From positions 87,182 through 151,181 of the forward strand of contig NZ_JAUYUS010000100.1 in the NCBI RefSeq assembly GCF_030694575.1: a stretch of DNA of 64,000 nucleotides, given 5' to 3'. The position numbers and the translations under genes were made by a program. This DNA is from Parvibaculum sp. (lineage in GTDB: Bacteria > Pseudomonadota > Alphaproteobacteria > Parvibaculales > Parvibaculaceae). Positions 34,881 to 47,007 of this stretch are shown here, piece by piece (within the stretch, counting starts at the first letter, position 1; each line of letters begins with the position of its first letter). The notes under the pieces were generated by a model. That model was not told the DNA's origin, ran no database searches, and was given only the letters and a program-made list of their open reading frames with translations.

Positions 34881-35753
34881 TTAATCCGTCAACATTTCCC
34901 GACCACCGAAACACGCATCGTATGCCGCGTCGATCACGGCGAGTTTCGCTGCCTGCGCGGCGGCGATCTCGGCGAGGAAATCCGCCGACACCCACATCGG
35001 CGAGCGGCCGCGCTCGCCTTCCCAGCCGATGCTGCCAAGCGCCTGCGCCTCGCGCAGCTTGCGGGTGAGATGTGTGCGCGACAGGCGCAACCACTCCGCC
35101 ATGCCGGCGACGGAATGGATGGAGGTCGGCACGCGCGGGACGCCGGCTTCGGCATCGCCGAGACCGGCAATCATCCGTTCCATGACGACGCCGCCATTGT
35201 TGAGCCAGGTGAAGAGCGAAAACGTGCCCGCCGGCTCGCGAATGGCATCCAGCGTCAGCAACCCCTCGGCGATCATTGGCTGAAGCGCGGCGAGTGCGGC
35301 TGGATTCGCCGCAAAATCGGCAGCGCGCGCGCCGCCGTCGAGACTGTCGAGCGTCGCAAGATGGAGCGCGACCCAACTCGCGATGGCGTCGAGCGTTGCC
35401 TCTGTCGGCTCCATCGGCTTGAGGCGCCGGTCGTACTCGTTCGGCAGCAGACGCACGATTTCATATTTGAGCATTTCCCTGGCGAAGGCATCCGCCGTGT
35501 TCTGGCTCGCCACACCGTGATCGCTGACCTTGTCGAGAAAGCGCGCTACGGTGAGACCGTTGCGGAGGTCGGCGGGCCCGCGCCGGAAATAAAGTGCAAG
35601 GCCGATGTGCGCCATCAGCCAGCGTTGTTGGGTGGCGAAGATGGAGGACAGGCGAGGATTGCCGTCATAGGCGGCCAGCAGCACCTCCGCCTGCCGCTTG
35701 ATGCCGGGGAGGAGCGCGGGGTGGCGCGCGATGACATCGGCTGCGAGGCTCAC
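34881..35753 (-). CDS. Unknown protein with predicted C-terminal winged-helix
   Basis: A 290-residue protein I do not recognise. The text is soluble and helical. Around residues 220-255, SIHSVAGMAEWLRLSRTHLT followed by RKLREAQALGSIGW looks like a winged-helix DNA-binding segment. The start is the GTG at 35753; upstream the frame is still open but runs into out-of-frame codons of the membrane gene and has no homology. The start overlaps the stop of the bactofilin-like gene (GTGA), so the two are translated together. It may be a regulator or partner of that membrane protein. Confidence 0.72.
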   Translation of the reverse strand: MSLAADVIARHPALLPGIKRQAEVLLAAYDGNPRLSSIFATQQRWLMAHIGLALYFRRGPADLRNGLTVARFLDKVSDHGVASQNTADAFAREMLKYEIVRLLPNEYDRRLKPMEPTEATLDAIASWVALHLATLDSLDGGARAADFAANPAALAALQPMIAEGLLTLDAIREPAGTFSLFTWLNNGGVVMERMIAGLGDAEAGVPRVPTSIHSVAGMAEWLRLSRTHLTRKLREAQALGSIGWEGERGRSPMWVSADFLAEIAAAQAAKLAVIDAAYDACFGGREMLTD

Positions 35754-36787
35754 AATGGCGTGCGCTCGATCGTGCGGAAGCCGATATAGAGGAGGCCGAT
35801 GCCGAGCGCGACCACGGCGAGCCAGATGAGCGCGCCGAGGACGGGGATCGAGATGCCGATCCAGATGATGGCCGTCGCGAGGATGATGCCGACGATGCGG
35901 CCGAGCGTGCCCTTGCCCGTTTCGCGCAACCGGCTCGCGATGTATTCGCCGGACGCCGCGAGCGTGGCGACGAGGCCGAAGATCATGCCGAGCGGCCAGA
36001 GCAGCAGCAGAAGGAAGGCGAGCGGCAGGCCGACGATGGTGATGGCGACGAGGACGATCAGCACAGGCACGCCGACGAGCCAGAGAAGCCCGAGCCCGAA
36101 AGCGAGCACGGGCTCGCCGGCGAGGCCGTCGCGCATCCGCCGCGAGGTGACGGGCGCGGCGAGCGCGAAGAGAACGGCGAGCGCACCGAAGAAGACGGCG
36201 CCCCCCGCCGTCATGTGATAGCCGGGCGCGGCGAGGCCGCGGCCGTCCCACTGCTCTCGCATGTGGTTCTCTCGCCAGCGCTCGCGCGTGACGCCGCGCG
36301 GCTCCTTCTCCGCCGGCGGCTCGAAGGCATTGCCGTTGATCTCGCCGGCGATGCGCGCGCCCCTGTCGATCTCGGCGGCGGATGGCGAGTAATAGGTGAC
36401 GTTGCCGTCGATCCGCGCATCGGGGCCCAGCGCGAGGTCGAGGCCGTAGAAGCTGACATCGCCCTTCACGCGGCCATTGACGAGGGCCTCCTGCGCGCGG
36501 ATGGAGAGGTCGCGGCCGATCTCGCCCTCGACGGCGACGCGGCGGCCGGCGATCCATGTGTCGCCCGCGATGTCGGCGTCGCGCGTCAGGATCACGATCT
36601 GGCCGGCGGCGGTGAGCGAACCCGCGATCTCGCGGTCGATGGTGAGTTCCTCGGCGGCGGCGAAGACATCGTCGCCGCTTTTCCATTCGACGGCGCGGCT
36701 GGCAGGCGCCTCGGGCGCCGCGAGGGCCGGACCGCCCGCAAGGACGAGAACGAGGATGAAAAAGGCCGACCGGATTCCGCCGCGCAT
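35750..36787 (-). CDS. Bactofilin-like domain fused to a membrane domain
   Basis: A 345-residue protein. Signal or anchor: MRGGIRSAFFILVLVLAGGP. Residues about 30-165 are a short-period beta-helix (SLTAAGQIVILTRDADIAGD, GEIGRDLSIRAQEALVNGRV, LALGPDARIDGNVTYYS) like bactofilin and LPS-transport polymers. A linker of about 40 residues precedes four or five membrane segments (about 205-340; FGLGLLWLVGVPVLIVLVAI and others). The beta-helix is probably periplasmic given the signal peptide, unlike cytosolic bactofilins. Start at 36787 has AGGGAG upstream. It overlaps the unknown gene by 4 bases. Confidence 0.82.
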   Translation of the reverse strand: MRGGIRSAFFILVLVLAGGPALAAPEAPASRAVEWKSGDDVFAAAEELTIDREIAGSLTAAGQIVILTRDADIAGDTWIAGRRVAVEGEIGRDLSIRAQEALVNGRVKGDVSFYGLDLALGPDARIDGNVTYYSPSAAEIDRGARIAGEINGNAFEPPAEKEPRGVTRERWRENHMREQWDGRGLAAPGYHMTAGGAVFFGALAVLFALAAPVTSRRMRDGLAGEPVLAFGLGLLWLVGVPVLIVLVAITIVGLPLAFLLLLLWPLGMIFGLVATLAASGEYIASRLRETGKGTLGRIVGIILATAIIWIGISIPVLGALIWLAVVALGIGLLYIGFRTIERTPL

Positions 36788-36892
36788 GGTATCTCCCTGC
36801 GATTCTTGCCGCCCCCGGAGGACTATAGCGCGGGAGGGAGGTGGGAGACAGTGCTGTGGGGGCTGCTGCATTGAAGGCAGCGGGTGGCGCGC

Positions 36893-36983
36893 CCCCTCAC
36901 CCCTCCCGCCTTGGGCGGGCCCCTTCCCTCTCCCCTTTGGGGAGAGGGAGGGAGCCGTCGTCAGACGGCGGAAGGGTGAGGGG
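36893..36983. repeat. Nested inverted repeat downstream of pccA
   Basis: The outer arms CCCCTCACCC (36893-36902) and GGGTGAGGGG (36974-36983) pair. Inside are smaller hairpins: CCCGCC-TTG-GGCGGG, CTCTCCCC-TTT-GGGGAGAG, and GCCGTC-GTCA-GACGGC. The element ends one base before the pccA stop codon on the minus strand. It may serve as terminator or as a REP-like palindrome. The flank 36788-36892 shows nothing else. Confidence 0.6.
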
Positions 36984-36984
36984 C

Positions 36985-39000
<2,016 letters not shown>

Positions 39001-39011
39001 GGGATCGCCTC

Positions 39012-40544
<1,533 letters not shown>

Positions 40545-40772
40545 GCCGCCCCCTCAATAACCGGAGAAACCGCCACCCGAGGGGCGGGTATCTGACCTTG
40601 TTCCGAACGCCGGGATACGGGCTTCAAGTGAAGCGGCCCGCTGGCGCTGTCGCGTCGCGCGAGGCGACCTGAATAGCACCGAAATCTCGTTTTTGCCAAT
40701 GGCTTGGACGCCATTCTTATTGAGGGGGCGGAAGCAATTAATGAACCGGCGGAAGGCCGGAAGGACGCTGCG

Positions 40773-41576
40773 TCAGGCATCCATGAGGGCGAGGAAACGG
40801 CCGGTTTCCAGAAGCTCGGCCCGGCGGGCGGCGAGCCGGGCGGCCTCCTCCTCGTCCTCGCCGCAGAGTTCCATCTGCCAGGCCTCGTCGAGATGGGCGG
40901 CGGCGAAGGCCTCGTCCGAGGTCAGGCGGCCAAGGACGACGGCGAGGCCGAGGACGGCGGAGCCCGTAAGCGTGACGGCGTTATGGAGGGCGGCAATGCG
41001 GAAGGGGTCGAGCGCGGCCACCTGCGCGCGGTAGGCATCGAGCGCGGCCTGGGGCTGCGCGACATGCATGAGGCCGGTGGTGACGGTGAAGGAAATGCCG
41101 AGCCCGGCCGCCCATGCGAGCATCGGGTCCCAGAGCGCGGACTGGCGCGCGGCAAGTTCGGCGGGGGCGTCCGCCCGGTAGCAGAGAAGGTCCGTCCCCG
41201 CATAGGTGACGAGTTCGCCGATCACCATGTCGCGGCGCGGCGCGACGAGGTCGATGGCGGTGTTGGCGAGCTTGGTGAGCTTCATGACGCGCGGGTCGAT
41301 CTCTTCCGCCTGCGCCTCCCACTCATCGGCGATGGCGCGGGCGAGCGCCGGAACCGGCACGGCGAGCGGCTCCTTCGCGGGCGTCTTCACCGTGCGCCCG
41401 TCGAGCAGGATCGCGTGGCCTTTCTCGTGCGGCGCTGCCTCGGCTCTTTTATAGAAGCGCTTCAGTACACGGCGCTTCTCGCGGCCCGGATGCGCGACCT
41501 GCTCGTCGAGCGTGCGGTTGCGCGCCAGATCGAAAATGGCGGCGGCTGCGTCTTCGGCTTTATCGTTGTCGGTCAT
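40773..41576 (-). CDS. ATP12-family F1-ATPase assembly chaperone
   Basis: A 267-residue protein of the ATP12 family (COG5387), present in alphaproteobacteria and mitochondria, which protects the F1 alpha subunit during assembly of ATP synthase. Conserved segments: LLDGRTVKTPAKEPLAVPVP, ALARAIADEWEAQAEEIDP, MKLTKLANTAIDLV and TDLLCYRADAPAELAARQ. It is cytosolic. It lies in the minus-strand run rarA-crcB-rluA-HAD-AsmA-ATP12, but is separated from AsmA by the nested repeat element at 41602-41760. Confidence 0.92.
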   Translation of the reverse strand: MTDNDKAEDAAAAIFDLARNRTLDEQVAHPGREKRRVLKRFYKRAEAAPHEKGHAILLDGRTVKTPAKEPLAVPVPALARAIADEWEAQAEEIDPRVMKLTKLANTAIDLVAPRRDMVIGELVTYAGTDLLCYRADAPAELAARQSALWDPMLAWAAGLGISFTVTTGLMHVAQPQAALDAYRAQVAALDPFRIAALHNAVTLTGSAVLGLAVVLGRLTSDEAFAAAHLDEAWQMELCGEDEEEAARLAARRAELLETGRFLALMDA

Positions 41577-41601
41577 TGGTGTCCGTGTGTTCCCTCTTCT
41601 T

Positions 41602-41760
41602 CACCCTCCCCCTGTGGGAGGGTCAAACGGCTGCAAGCCGTTTGGGGAGGGGTTGCGAAAGAAAATAAAAATTCAGTCGAGAGCGCGTTCTCTTTGTCGG
41701 AGCGGAGTCCCCCTCCCCGAACGATCTTCGATCGTTCGACCCTCCCACAGGGGGAGGGTG
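41602..41760. repeat. Nested 159-base inverted-repeat element (REPIN/MITE-like)
   Basis: Perfect 23-bp terminal inverted repeats (41602-41624 and 41738-41760), each itself a hairpin (CCCTCCC-CCTGT-GGGAGGG). Inside sit a second hairpin in each half (AAACGGCT-GCA-AGCCGTTT at 41625-41643; CGAACGATC-TTC-GATCGTTCG at about 41718-41738) and GGGGAGGGG/CCCCTCCCC arms. The loop between is AT-rich. It looks like two REP palindromes in opposite orientation. No coding sequence. Confidence 0.75.
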
Positions 41761-41795
41761 GGAAGAAAGGAAATGACGAAGCCTCTTCCTCCTCC

Positions 41796-43559
41796 TCACC
41801 TCCCGAAAATGCCGCCGAGGCCTTTGCCGATATCCTCGATCGCGCCGCCGACGCCTTTCGCCGCGCCTTCGGCGGCGCCGCCGATCGTGCCGGCGATACC
41901 GGAGGATTCATTTGCGGCGGCGGCGGCACCGCTGCAATCGCCGCCGGCCGCGACCGACTCCGAGCCGGTGCTCATCAGCGGCAACAGCGCACCGACGCCG
42001 CCGGTGAGCGCCGTGCCCGCGACGGCGGTGGCAACGCCCGTGACGACACCCGTGCGGTCGAGACCGGCGGTGGGCGATGTGAGCGGACCGGACAGACGGA
42101 CGGGGAAAGCGAGGCTGACGAGGCTTGCCTTTTTCGGCTTCGGCTTGAACAGGAGGTCGATCTTCTCATTGCCGAGATCGACCGTACCGGAACCCGTGGT
42201 GACGAGGCTCGACGTTTCGAGCGCCAGCGCCGACGCCTTGCCGACGCCGCCGTTGAAATCGAACCGGCTGATGGCGCAGACGAGTTGCGCCGTGTCGCCG
42301 CTCTCGCCGTTCGGGATCAGCACATTGACGAGATCGTCGGAGACGATGGCAAAGGCGCGCGAATTGATCGTGCCCTTGCCGATGACGAGATTGGTCTGGC
42401 CGGACAGCGACGCGGCGATGGCGTGCAGCGACTTGCCGCGCCCGTTGAGCTTCGCGCCGAAATCCGCTTTCGCGTTCAACATCGTCGTCAGGTCGAGATC
42501 GGTGAGGAGCTTGCCCATGTCGAAGCCGGCGGCATTCGCATCGATGCCGACGCGGCCGGCGGCGCCGTCCGCGCTGAGCGCGAGCTTGACCGGCGTGCCG
42601 CGATATTTGGCGGTGAGCGGCGCGGCGAGCTTGCCGCTGTCGAGCTTGAGCGGCAGCTTGAGATCGGTGAGCACCAGTTTGCCGTAGCGCAACTCGCCGA
42701 GCGACAAATCGATGTCGGCGTCGGCGGCAGTGAGCGCGTCGAGCGGCAGCGGATCGCGGCTGAAGACCGGCCCGCCCTTCCCGCTTCCCCCGCCACCGGC
42801 AAGGAAAGGCGTCACGTCGAAGGCCGAGCCCGTGAGCGCGCCGGTGAATTTCGGCTTTTTGCGGAGGTCGAGCGCGAGATCGCCGCCGATGCTCGTATCC
42901 GCGACGGTGAGCGAGGCATCGCTGAGGGAGGCCCGTTCGGTGTTACCGGAAATGTCGGCGGAGAAGGAAACCTTCGAGCCGTTCACATCGCCTTCGACGA
43001 TGGCGTGGAAGCCCGCGCCTTTCGAGACGAGCGACACTTCCTGCAAGGCGGCTTCGCTGACCTTTCCCGTTTCGCCATCGCGATAGGCGAATTTGAGATC
43101 GGAAATGTCGAGCTGCGGCACGCGCGCGAGCGACATGCCGCCTTCTGTCTTCGCTTCCGGCGCGGGCGCGGCGGCCTCGCCGAATTCCCAGTTGCCGCGG
43201 CCGCGCTTATCGGTTTCGAGCCAGATGTCGGCGCCGACGAGCGTCACCCGGCGCACGTCGATGCCGCCGGTGAGGAGCGGCAGCAGCGCCACCTGGAGTT
43301 CCAGCTTTTCGGCGCTGACCATCTGCGGCCGCGTGCCCCAATCCGCATTGCCGAAACGGATTTTCTCGGCGACGACGGTCGGCACCAGCGAGAAGCCGAT
43401 GTGGAGAGGCCCCTCGATCGTCAGTACGCGGCCCGTGGCATCCTTCGCCGCCGCCTCGATCTGCGGCTTGAAGCGGCCGAGATCGACGAAAGTGAGCGCA
43501 TAGAGCGCGCCCGCGAGCAGCACGGCGACGATGACGACGAAGCGAAGAAATTTCCTCAT
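41796..43559 (-). CDS. AsmA family protein
   Basis: A 587-residue inner-membrane anchored protein of the AsmA family, linked to envelope lipid homeostasis. One N-terminal membrane segment (FLRFVVIVAVLLAGALYALT) is followed by LGRFKPQIEAAAKDATGRVL and a large beta-rich periplasmic part. C-terminal Ala/Gly/Thr-rich stretch near residue 530. It begins 4 bases after the HAD gene's stop. Tandem context is unusual: HAD and ATP12 genes on either side are often adjacent in alphaproteobacteria, so AsmA may be an insertion there (inference). Confidence 0.88.
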   Translation of the reverse strand: MRKFLRFVVIVAVLLAGALYALTFVDLGRFKPQIEAAAKDATGRVLTIEGPLHIGFSLVPTVVAEKIRFGNADWGTRPQMVSAEKLELQVALLPLLTGGIDVRRVTLVGADIWLETDKRGRGNWEFGEAAAPAPEAKTEGGMSLARVPQLDISDLKFAYRDGETGKVSEAALQEVSLVSKGAGFHAIVEGDVNGSKVSFSADISGNTERASLSDASLTVADTSIGGDLALDLRKKPKFTGALTGSAFDVTPFLAGGGGSGKGGPVFSRDPLPLDALTAADADIDLSLGELRYGKLVLTDLKLPLKLDSGKLAAPLTAKYRGTPVKLALSADGAAGRVGIDANAAGFDMGKLLTDLDLTTMLNAKADFGAKLNGRGKSLHAIAASLSGQTNLVIGKGTINSRAFAIVSDDLVNVLIPNGESGDTAQLVCAISRFDFNGGVGKASALALETSSLVTTGSGTVDLGNEKIDLLFKPKPKKASLVSLAFPVRLSGPLTSPTAGLDRTGVVTGVATAVAGTALTGGVGALLPLMSTGSESVAAGGDCSGAAAAANESSGIAGTIGGAAEGAAKGVGGAIEDIGKGLGGIFGR

Positions 43560-43562
43560 GGC

Positions 43563-44276
43563 CTATGCTCCTCCGGCGGTTTCCGACTCCCTGACATCGC
43601 TGTCAGTCCAGATCGCATCGAGCGCGGGCGCGAGGCCGGAAAAATCCGACAGCACAAGATGTGCGCCCGCGACGCGCAGCATCTCGGGCTCATGATAGCC
43701 CCAATCGACGCCGAACGCATGTGCTCCCGCCGCCCGCGCCATCGCCATGTCGTAGCTCGTGTCGCCGACAAGGACGGTATCGCAAGGGGCGGCGCCCGCC
43801 GCCCGCATGGCGCGGCGGAGCATTTCGGGGTGGGGCTTCGAGGGCGCGTCGTCTGCCGTCTGCAGCGTGACGAAATAATGACCGAGGCCGTGCGTTTCGA
43901 GCGCGTGGCGCAGGCCGCGCTGCGACTTGCCCGTGGCGATGCCGAGCAGCGTGTCCTCGCGCGCGGCCAGCGCCTCCAGCACCTCGCGCACGCCGGGGAA
44001 AAGCGGCTCGGCAAGATCCTTGCGGACGCGCAATTCATGGAAGGCGCCCTTGTAGGCTTCGGTGAGGCGGCGGCGAAGCGGCTCCTCTACATGCGGCACC
44101 AGCGTATGGATCGCCTCGTCGAGCGAAAGGCCGACGATGGAAAGCACCTGCTCGCGCGGCAACAGATCGAGGCCATGCGCCTCGAAGGCGTGGTGCATCG
44201 CGGCCACGATCATGTGCTGGCTGTCGATCAGCGTGCCGTCGCAATCGAAGACGACGAGGCGGAGGGGAGAGGTCAT
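43563..44276 (-). CDS. HAD-IA phosphatase (phosphoglycolate-phosphatase-like)
   Basis: A 237-residue haloacid dehalogenase hydrolase. Motif I FDCDGTLIDS with nucleophile Asp, cap helices, motif II T in GIATGKSQRG, motif III Lys in APSKPHPEML and motif IV VLVGDTSYDMAMA are all present. It hydrolyses a phosphoester such as 2-phosphoglycolate, but the substrate is not fixed by sequence. Its ATG overlaps the stop of the pseudouridine synthase gene by 4 bases. Confidence 0.93.
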   Translation of the reverse strand: MTSPLRLVVFDCDGTLIDSQHMIVAAMHHAFEAHGLDLLPREQVLSIVGLSLDEAIHTLVPHVEEPLRRRLTEAYKGAFHELRVRKDLAEPLFPGVREVLEALAAREDTLLGIATGKSQRGLRHALETHGLGHYFVTLQTADDAPSKPHPEMLRRAMRAAGAAPCDTVLVGDTSYDMAMARAAGAHAFGVDWGYHEPEMLRVAGAHLVLSDFSGLAPALDAIWTDSDVRESETAGGA

Positions 44277-45265
44277 TCTTCCAGCCCCGCAAAGGCATCC
44301 TTTGCGTCGCGCTCGTCGAAGCCGAGCAATTGCCAGCTTGCCTTCATGTGGGGCGGCAGGCCCGCTTCGACATAGAGGCGGCCGCCATCCGGATGCGCGA
44401 TGTCGATGGAGCGGGCGTGGAGATGAAGCTTGCGCGCAATTTCACCGCCCGGATGCGCGTCGACGCCGCCATATTTGCCGTCGCCGACGATGGGCGTTCC
44501 GATGGCGGCGGCATGGGCGCGGATCTGGTGCGTGCGGCCGGTGAGCGGCATGAAGGCGACCCAGGCAAGCTTCCAGGAGGCCGTCGAGACGGTAGAGAAA
44601 TGCGTGACGGCGTCGCGCGCGTTCTCGTCGCCCTTCTCCGCCGCGAAGACGCGCTCGGCGCGCGGGCCGCCCTGCTTCGACAGCGCGAGGTCGATGGTGC
44701 CCTGACGCGGAGACGGCACGCCGACGACGAGCGCCCAGTAGATTTTCTGCGCGTCCTTCTGCTTGAAGGCGCGGGCGAGCGCGGCGGCGGCTTTCGCCGT
44801 ACGCGCGAGGATGAGGACGCCCGACGTGTCCCGGTCGAGCCGGTGCACGAGGCGCGGACGCTCTTTCGCCTCGAAGGTGAGCGCATCCAGCATGCCGTCG
44901 AGATGCCGTTCGGTCTTCGTGCCGCCCTGCACGGCGAGGCCGGCGGGCTTGTTCAGTACCAGGACGGATTTGTCCTTGTGGATGACGAGGGAGCGGAGAT
45001 ATTCCGCGTCGCTCTCGCTCGGGCCGTGAACGGCCTTCGGCGCCTGCTTCTCCGCATCCTCGCCGAGCGGCGGCACACGCACGACCTGTCCCGTGGCAAG
45101 GCGCGCATTCGCTTTCGCCCGCGCCCCGTCGACCCTCACCTGCCCCGTCCGCAGCAGCTTTTCGAGGCGGCCATGCGTGAGCATCGGAAAACGCCGCTTG
45201 AACCAGCGGTCGAGCCGGAGGCCGTCTTCTTCTTCCGAGACGTCGATTTGGGATACCTGATTCAT
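44273..45265 (-). CDS. RluA-family 23S rRNA pseudouridine synthase
   Basis: A 330-residue enzyme with an N-terminal S4 domain (LDRWFKRRFPMLTHGRLEKL, RVDGARAKANARL) and a catalytic domain with the RluA signature RLVHRLDRDTSGVLILA (catalytic Asp in HRLDRDTSG). It isomerises uridines in large-subunit rRNA, most like RluC. It overlaps crcB upstream (45262-45265) and the HAD gene downstream, each by 4 bases. Confidence 0.93.
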   Translation of the reverse strand: MNQVSQIDVSEEEDGLRLDRWFKRRFPMLTHGRLEKLLRTGQVRVDGARAKANARLATGQVVRVPPLGEDAEKQAPKAVHGPSESDAEYLRSLVIHKDKSVLVLNKPAGLAVQGGTKTERHLDGMLDALTFEAKERPRLVHRLDRDTSGVLILARTAKAAAALARAFKQKDAQKIYWALVVGVPSPRQGTIDLALSKQGGPRAERVFAAEKGDENARDAVTHFSTVSTASWKLAWVAFMPLTGRTHQIRAHAAAIGTPIVGDGKYGGVDAHPGGEIARKLHLHARSIDIAHPDGGRLYVEAGLPPHMKASWQLLGFDERDAKDAFAGLEE

Positions 45266-45645
45266 GCCGGAAAAAGCGCCCTTACGATCCAGAGGCCGAT
45301 GAAAAGAGCGCCGATGGCGCCCGCGACGGAGCCCGCCATGTAAAGCGCGGCGAGGCCAAGATCGCCGCGCTGGATCATGTTGGCCGCGTCGAGCGAGAAG
45401 GCCGAGAAGGTGGTGAAGCCGCCGAGAATGCCGGTGGTGATGAAGCTGCGCATCACGGGCGAGGGATCGTATTTGAGGGCGAAAAAGCCGATGATGAGCC
45501 CCATGACCAAGGAACCGAGAATGTTCACGCCGAACGTGCCCCAGGGAAAGTTCAGCCCGAAAAGCCGCGCCATCTGCTGATTGAACAAATGGCGGCCAGC
45601 GGCACCGATGGCGCCGCCCACGGCGACGGCGAAAATGGAATTCAT
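45262..45645 (-). CDS. crcB: Fluoride exporter CrcB/Fluc
   Basis: A 127-residue four-helix membrane protein that forms dual-topology dimers and expels fluoride. GTFGVNILGSLVMGLIIGFF holds the conserved Asn; TTGILGGFTTFSAFSLDA holds the Phe box and central Na+ site; IGAAGRHL the first helix Arg. The start at 45645 is fixed by ATGA overlap with rarA and no better site. No fluoride riboswitch was seen upstream, as the gene is embedded in the operon. Confidence 0.94.
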   Translation of the reverse strand: MNSIFAVAVGGAIGAAGRHLFNQQMARLFGLNFPWGTFGVNILGSLVMGLIIGFFALKYDPSPVMRSFITTGILGGFTTFSAFSLDAANMIQRGDLGLAALYMAGSVAGAIGALFIGLWIVRALFPA

Positions 45646-46946
45646 TCGTTCCTCTCCTCTCTCAGCTTTCGCCAATAGGCTAGCCGCTTGCCGATCTCGC
45701 GCTCGAAACCGCGCTCGACGGGCTCGTAAAATTCCTGCCGCCCGACTTCCTCCGGGAAATAATCCTGACCGGAAAAAGCCTGCGGCGCGTCGTGGTCGTA
45801 TTCGTAGCCGGCGCCATAGCCAAGCTCTTTCATGAGCTTGGTCGGCGCGTTGAGAATGTGGGCCGGCGGCGCGACGGAGCCTGTGTCGCGGGCGGACCGC
45901 TTCGCCGCGCCGAAGGCGGCATAGGCGGCGTTCGATTTCGGCGCGGTGGCGAGATAGATCGTAGCCTGCGCCAGCGCCAGTTCGCCCTCGGGCGCACCGA
46001 GAAAATCGAACACGTCCTTGGCGGCGAGCGCCTGATGCACGGCTTCAGGGTCCGCGAGGCCGACATCCTCGATCGCGGCGCGGACGAGGCGGCGCGCGAT
46101 ATAGAGCGGGTCTTCGCCGCCGACCAGCATGCGCGCGAGCCAGTAGAGCGCGGCGTCGCAATCCGACCCCCGGATCGACTTGTGCAGCGCGCTGACGAGA
46201 TTGTAGTGTCCCTCCCGCCCCTTGTCGTAGAGCGGCGCGCGGCGCTGCACGGCGGTAATGAGGGCCGCCGTATCCATCGGCTGCGCCACCCGGAGGGCGT
46301 GAACCTCTTCCGCGAGATTGAGCGCATAACGCCCGTCGCCATCGGCCATCGCGCGGAGCGAGGCGCGGGCATCCTCCGTCAGCGGCAGCTTTTCGCCGTA
46401 GTGGCTTTCCGCGCGGGCGAGAAGTTCCTCGAGTGCGGCATCGTCCAGCCGGTTAAGCACGAGCACCTGCGCGCGCGAGAGCAGCGCGGCGTTGAGCTCG
46501 AAGGAGGGGTTCTCGGTGGTGGCGCCGACCAGCGTCACCGTGCCGTCCTCCATGACGGGCAGGAAACTGTCCTGCTGGGCGCGGTTGAAGCGGTGGATCT
46601 CGTCGACGAAGAGAAGCGTGCCCTTGCCGGTGGAGCGGCGGCCGCGCGCCGCCTCGAAGACTTTCTTCAGGTCCGCGACGCCGGAAAAGATCGCCGACAT
46701 GGGCTCGAAATGAAGCCCGACGCGATCCGCCAGCAGGCGCGCGATGGTGGTCTTGCCGGTGCCGGGCGGGCCCCAGAAAATGACCGAGGAGAGATGGCCC
46801 TGCGCCAGCATGCGCCCGAGCGGGCCCTTGGGGCCGATCAGGTGCTCCTGCCCCACGACCTCCTCGAGCACCTTCGGCCGCAGCCTGTCGGCCAGCGGGC
46901 GCGGCGCCCCCTCGTCCATTCCGGCGGCTTCGAAAAGATTGCTCAT
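45642..46946 (-). CDS. rarA: Replication-associated recombination protein RarA
   Basis: A 434-residue AAA+ ATPase (MgsA/WRNIP1 family) acting at stalled replication forks. Walker A WGPPGTGKTTIARLLA, Walker B TLLFVDEIHRFNRAQQDSFL, sensor 1 GATTENPSFELN. The C-terminal tetramerisation part has LVSALHKSIRGSDCDAALYW and LARMLVGGEDPLYIARRLVR. A small hairpin GGCCCC-TCAC-GGGGCC at 46973-46988 lies between its ATG and the bfd promoter. It heads the minus-strand unit rarA-crcB-rluA-HAD-asmA. Confidence 0.95.
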   Translation of the reverse strand: MSNLFEAAGMDEGAPRPLADRLRPKVLEEVVGQEHLIGPKGPLGRMLAQGHLSSVIFWGPPGTGKTTIARLLADRVGLHFEPMSAIFSGVADLKKVFEAARGRRSTGKGTLLFVDEIHRFNRAQQDSFLPVMEDGTVTLVGATTENPSFELNAALLSRAQVLVLNRLDDAALEELLARAESHYGEKLPLTEDARASLRAMADGDGRYALNLAEEVHALRVAQPMDTAALITAVQRRAPLYDKGREGHYNLVSALHKSIRGSDCDAALYWLARMLVGGEDPLYIARRLVRAAIEDVGLADPEAVHQALAAKDVFDFLGAPEGELALAQATIYLATAPKSNAAYAAFGAAKRSARDTGSVAPPAHILNAPTKLMKELGYGAGYEYDHDAPQAFSGQDYFPEEVGRQEFYEPVERGFEREIGKRLAYWRKLREERNE

Positions 46947-47007
46947 GGGCCGCTATCTAGCACGTTTCCGGCGGCCCCTCACGGGGCCAGACCCCCTGCG
47001 ACACTTA

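Noticed and set aside
31625..35068. Two plus-strand open frames of 463 and 576 codons
   Set aside because: Antisense to the autotransporter; periodic text mirrors its repeats.
40704..44375. A 1223-codon plus-strand open frame
   Set aside because: It runs antisense to the ATP12, AsmA and HAD genes, has Arg/Asp/Glu/Gly-rich text without domains, and also crosses the palindromic element. Long antisense frames are expected in GC-rich DNA.
45646..46990. Fluoride riboswitch ahead of crcB
   Set aside because: crcB overlaps rarA, and no riboswitch-like structure was seen before rarA; only a short GC hairpin is there.
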